Assembly (NCBI GenBank): GCA_022353185.1
Contig: JAKRWB010000041.1
Coordinates: 1-5,900, forward strand
DNA from: ANME-2 cluster archaeon
GTDB lineage: Archaea; Halobacteriota; Methanosarcinia; Methanosarcinales; Methanocomedenaceae
Direction of reading: 5' to 3'
Length of the DNA: 5,900 nucleotides
Shown here: positions 5,835 to 5,900 of the stretch, in pieces
Layout of the letters: every line of letters starts with the position of its first letter
Position numbering within the stretch: the first letter of the stretch is position 1
Notes under the pieces: model-generated
Seen by the model: the letters and a program-made list of their open reading frames with translations, nothing else
The model's database searches: none
What the model was told of the DNA's origin: nothing
Program-made: the position numbers and the translations under genes

Positions 5835-5885
5835 GCGCCGGCACACCCAATCGCAGCAGAGCTGCGGGGCATGACGTGCCGTCGC
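5835..5885. repeat. GC-rich imperfect hairpin, possible dispersed repeat or structured element
   Basis: A sharply GC-rich patch in AT-rich spacer folds as nested pairs: GCG (5835-5837) with CGC (5883-5885), CGGCAC (5839-5844) with GTGCCG (5876-5881), ACCC (5845-5848) with GGGC (5867-5870, one G-U type pair), and CGCAGC (5852-5857) with GCTGCG (5861-5866), a 3-nt loop closing the tip. Bulges are AAT (5849-5851) and ATGAC (5871-5875). A minus-strand frame is open from the window edge to a stop at 5770-5772 (42 codons), so it could alternatively lie in the tail of a gene beyond 5900; I do not recognise that peptide. What the element is cannot be settled here. Confidence 0.45.
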
Positions 5886-5900
5886 TTAACAATCCAGTTT

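Noticed and set aside
5770..5900. Minus-strand 42-codon open frame running in from the window edge
   Set aside because: The peptide is not recognised, and the GC-rich hairpin keeps other frames partly open too, so it is not called as a gene; sequence beyond 5900 would decide.

Overview
The window looks like chromosomal DNA of a euryarchaeon, most likely a methanogen or ANME-type relative of the Methanosarcinales. The lineage is an inference from several features: TATA-box promoters, Shine-Dalgarno sites of the archaeal GGTGAT type, AT-rich spacers, multiple KaiC-like ATPases, and a receiver domain fused to a multi-helix membrane sensor. No rRNA, tRNA, CRISPR array or recognisable transposase is present.

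Layout: (1) Positions 1-118 hold the start of a minus-strand gene that leaves the window. It diverges from a plus-strand operon across a spacer of about 200 bp that carries TATA boxes for both directions. (2) Positions 258-2086 (+) hold a tight three-gene operon: a single-domain KaiC-like ATPase, a 244-aa protein that looks like a RecA/KaiC fold without a Walker A motif and with a C-terminal membrane anchor, and a 118-aa helical, probably coiled-coil protein. (3) Convergent to it, and only 13 bp away, positions 2100-4765 (-) hold a double-domain KaiC-like ATPase followed 38 bp later by a seven-helix membrane protein with a C-terminal receiver (REC) domain. (4) Positions 4880-5689 (-) hold a MoeB/ThiF/HesA-type E1-like adenylyltransferase, a more GC-rich housekeeping-type gene. 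(5) Positions 5690-5900 are non-coding as far as can be seen. They carry the adenylyltransferase promoter and a GC-rich imperfect hairpin that may be a dispersed repeat or structured element.

The most interesting part is 258-4765: four KaiC-fold domains (three with P-loops, one degenerate and membrane-anchored), a small coiled-coil protein and a membrane-bound receiver lie together with no KaiA, KaiB, histidine kinase or DNA-binding output. The P-loop domains each deviate at the catalytic glutamate pair, and the clock phosphorylation sites of KaiC are absent. My inference is an ATP-binding signalling scaffold at the membrane rather than a clock, possibly receiving input from a phosphorelay through the 7TM-REC protein. 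The adenylyltransferase is probably an unrelated neighbour; its oddity is loss of the conserved catalytic-loop cysteine.
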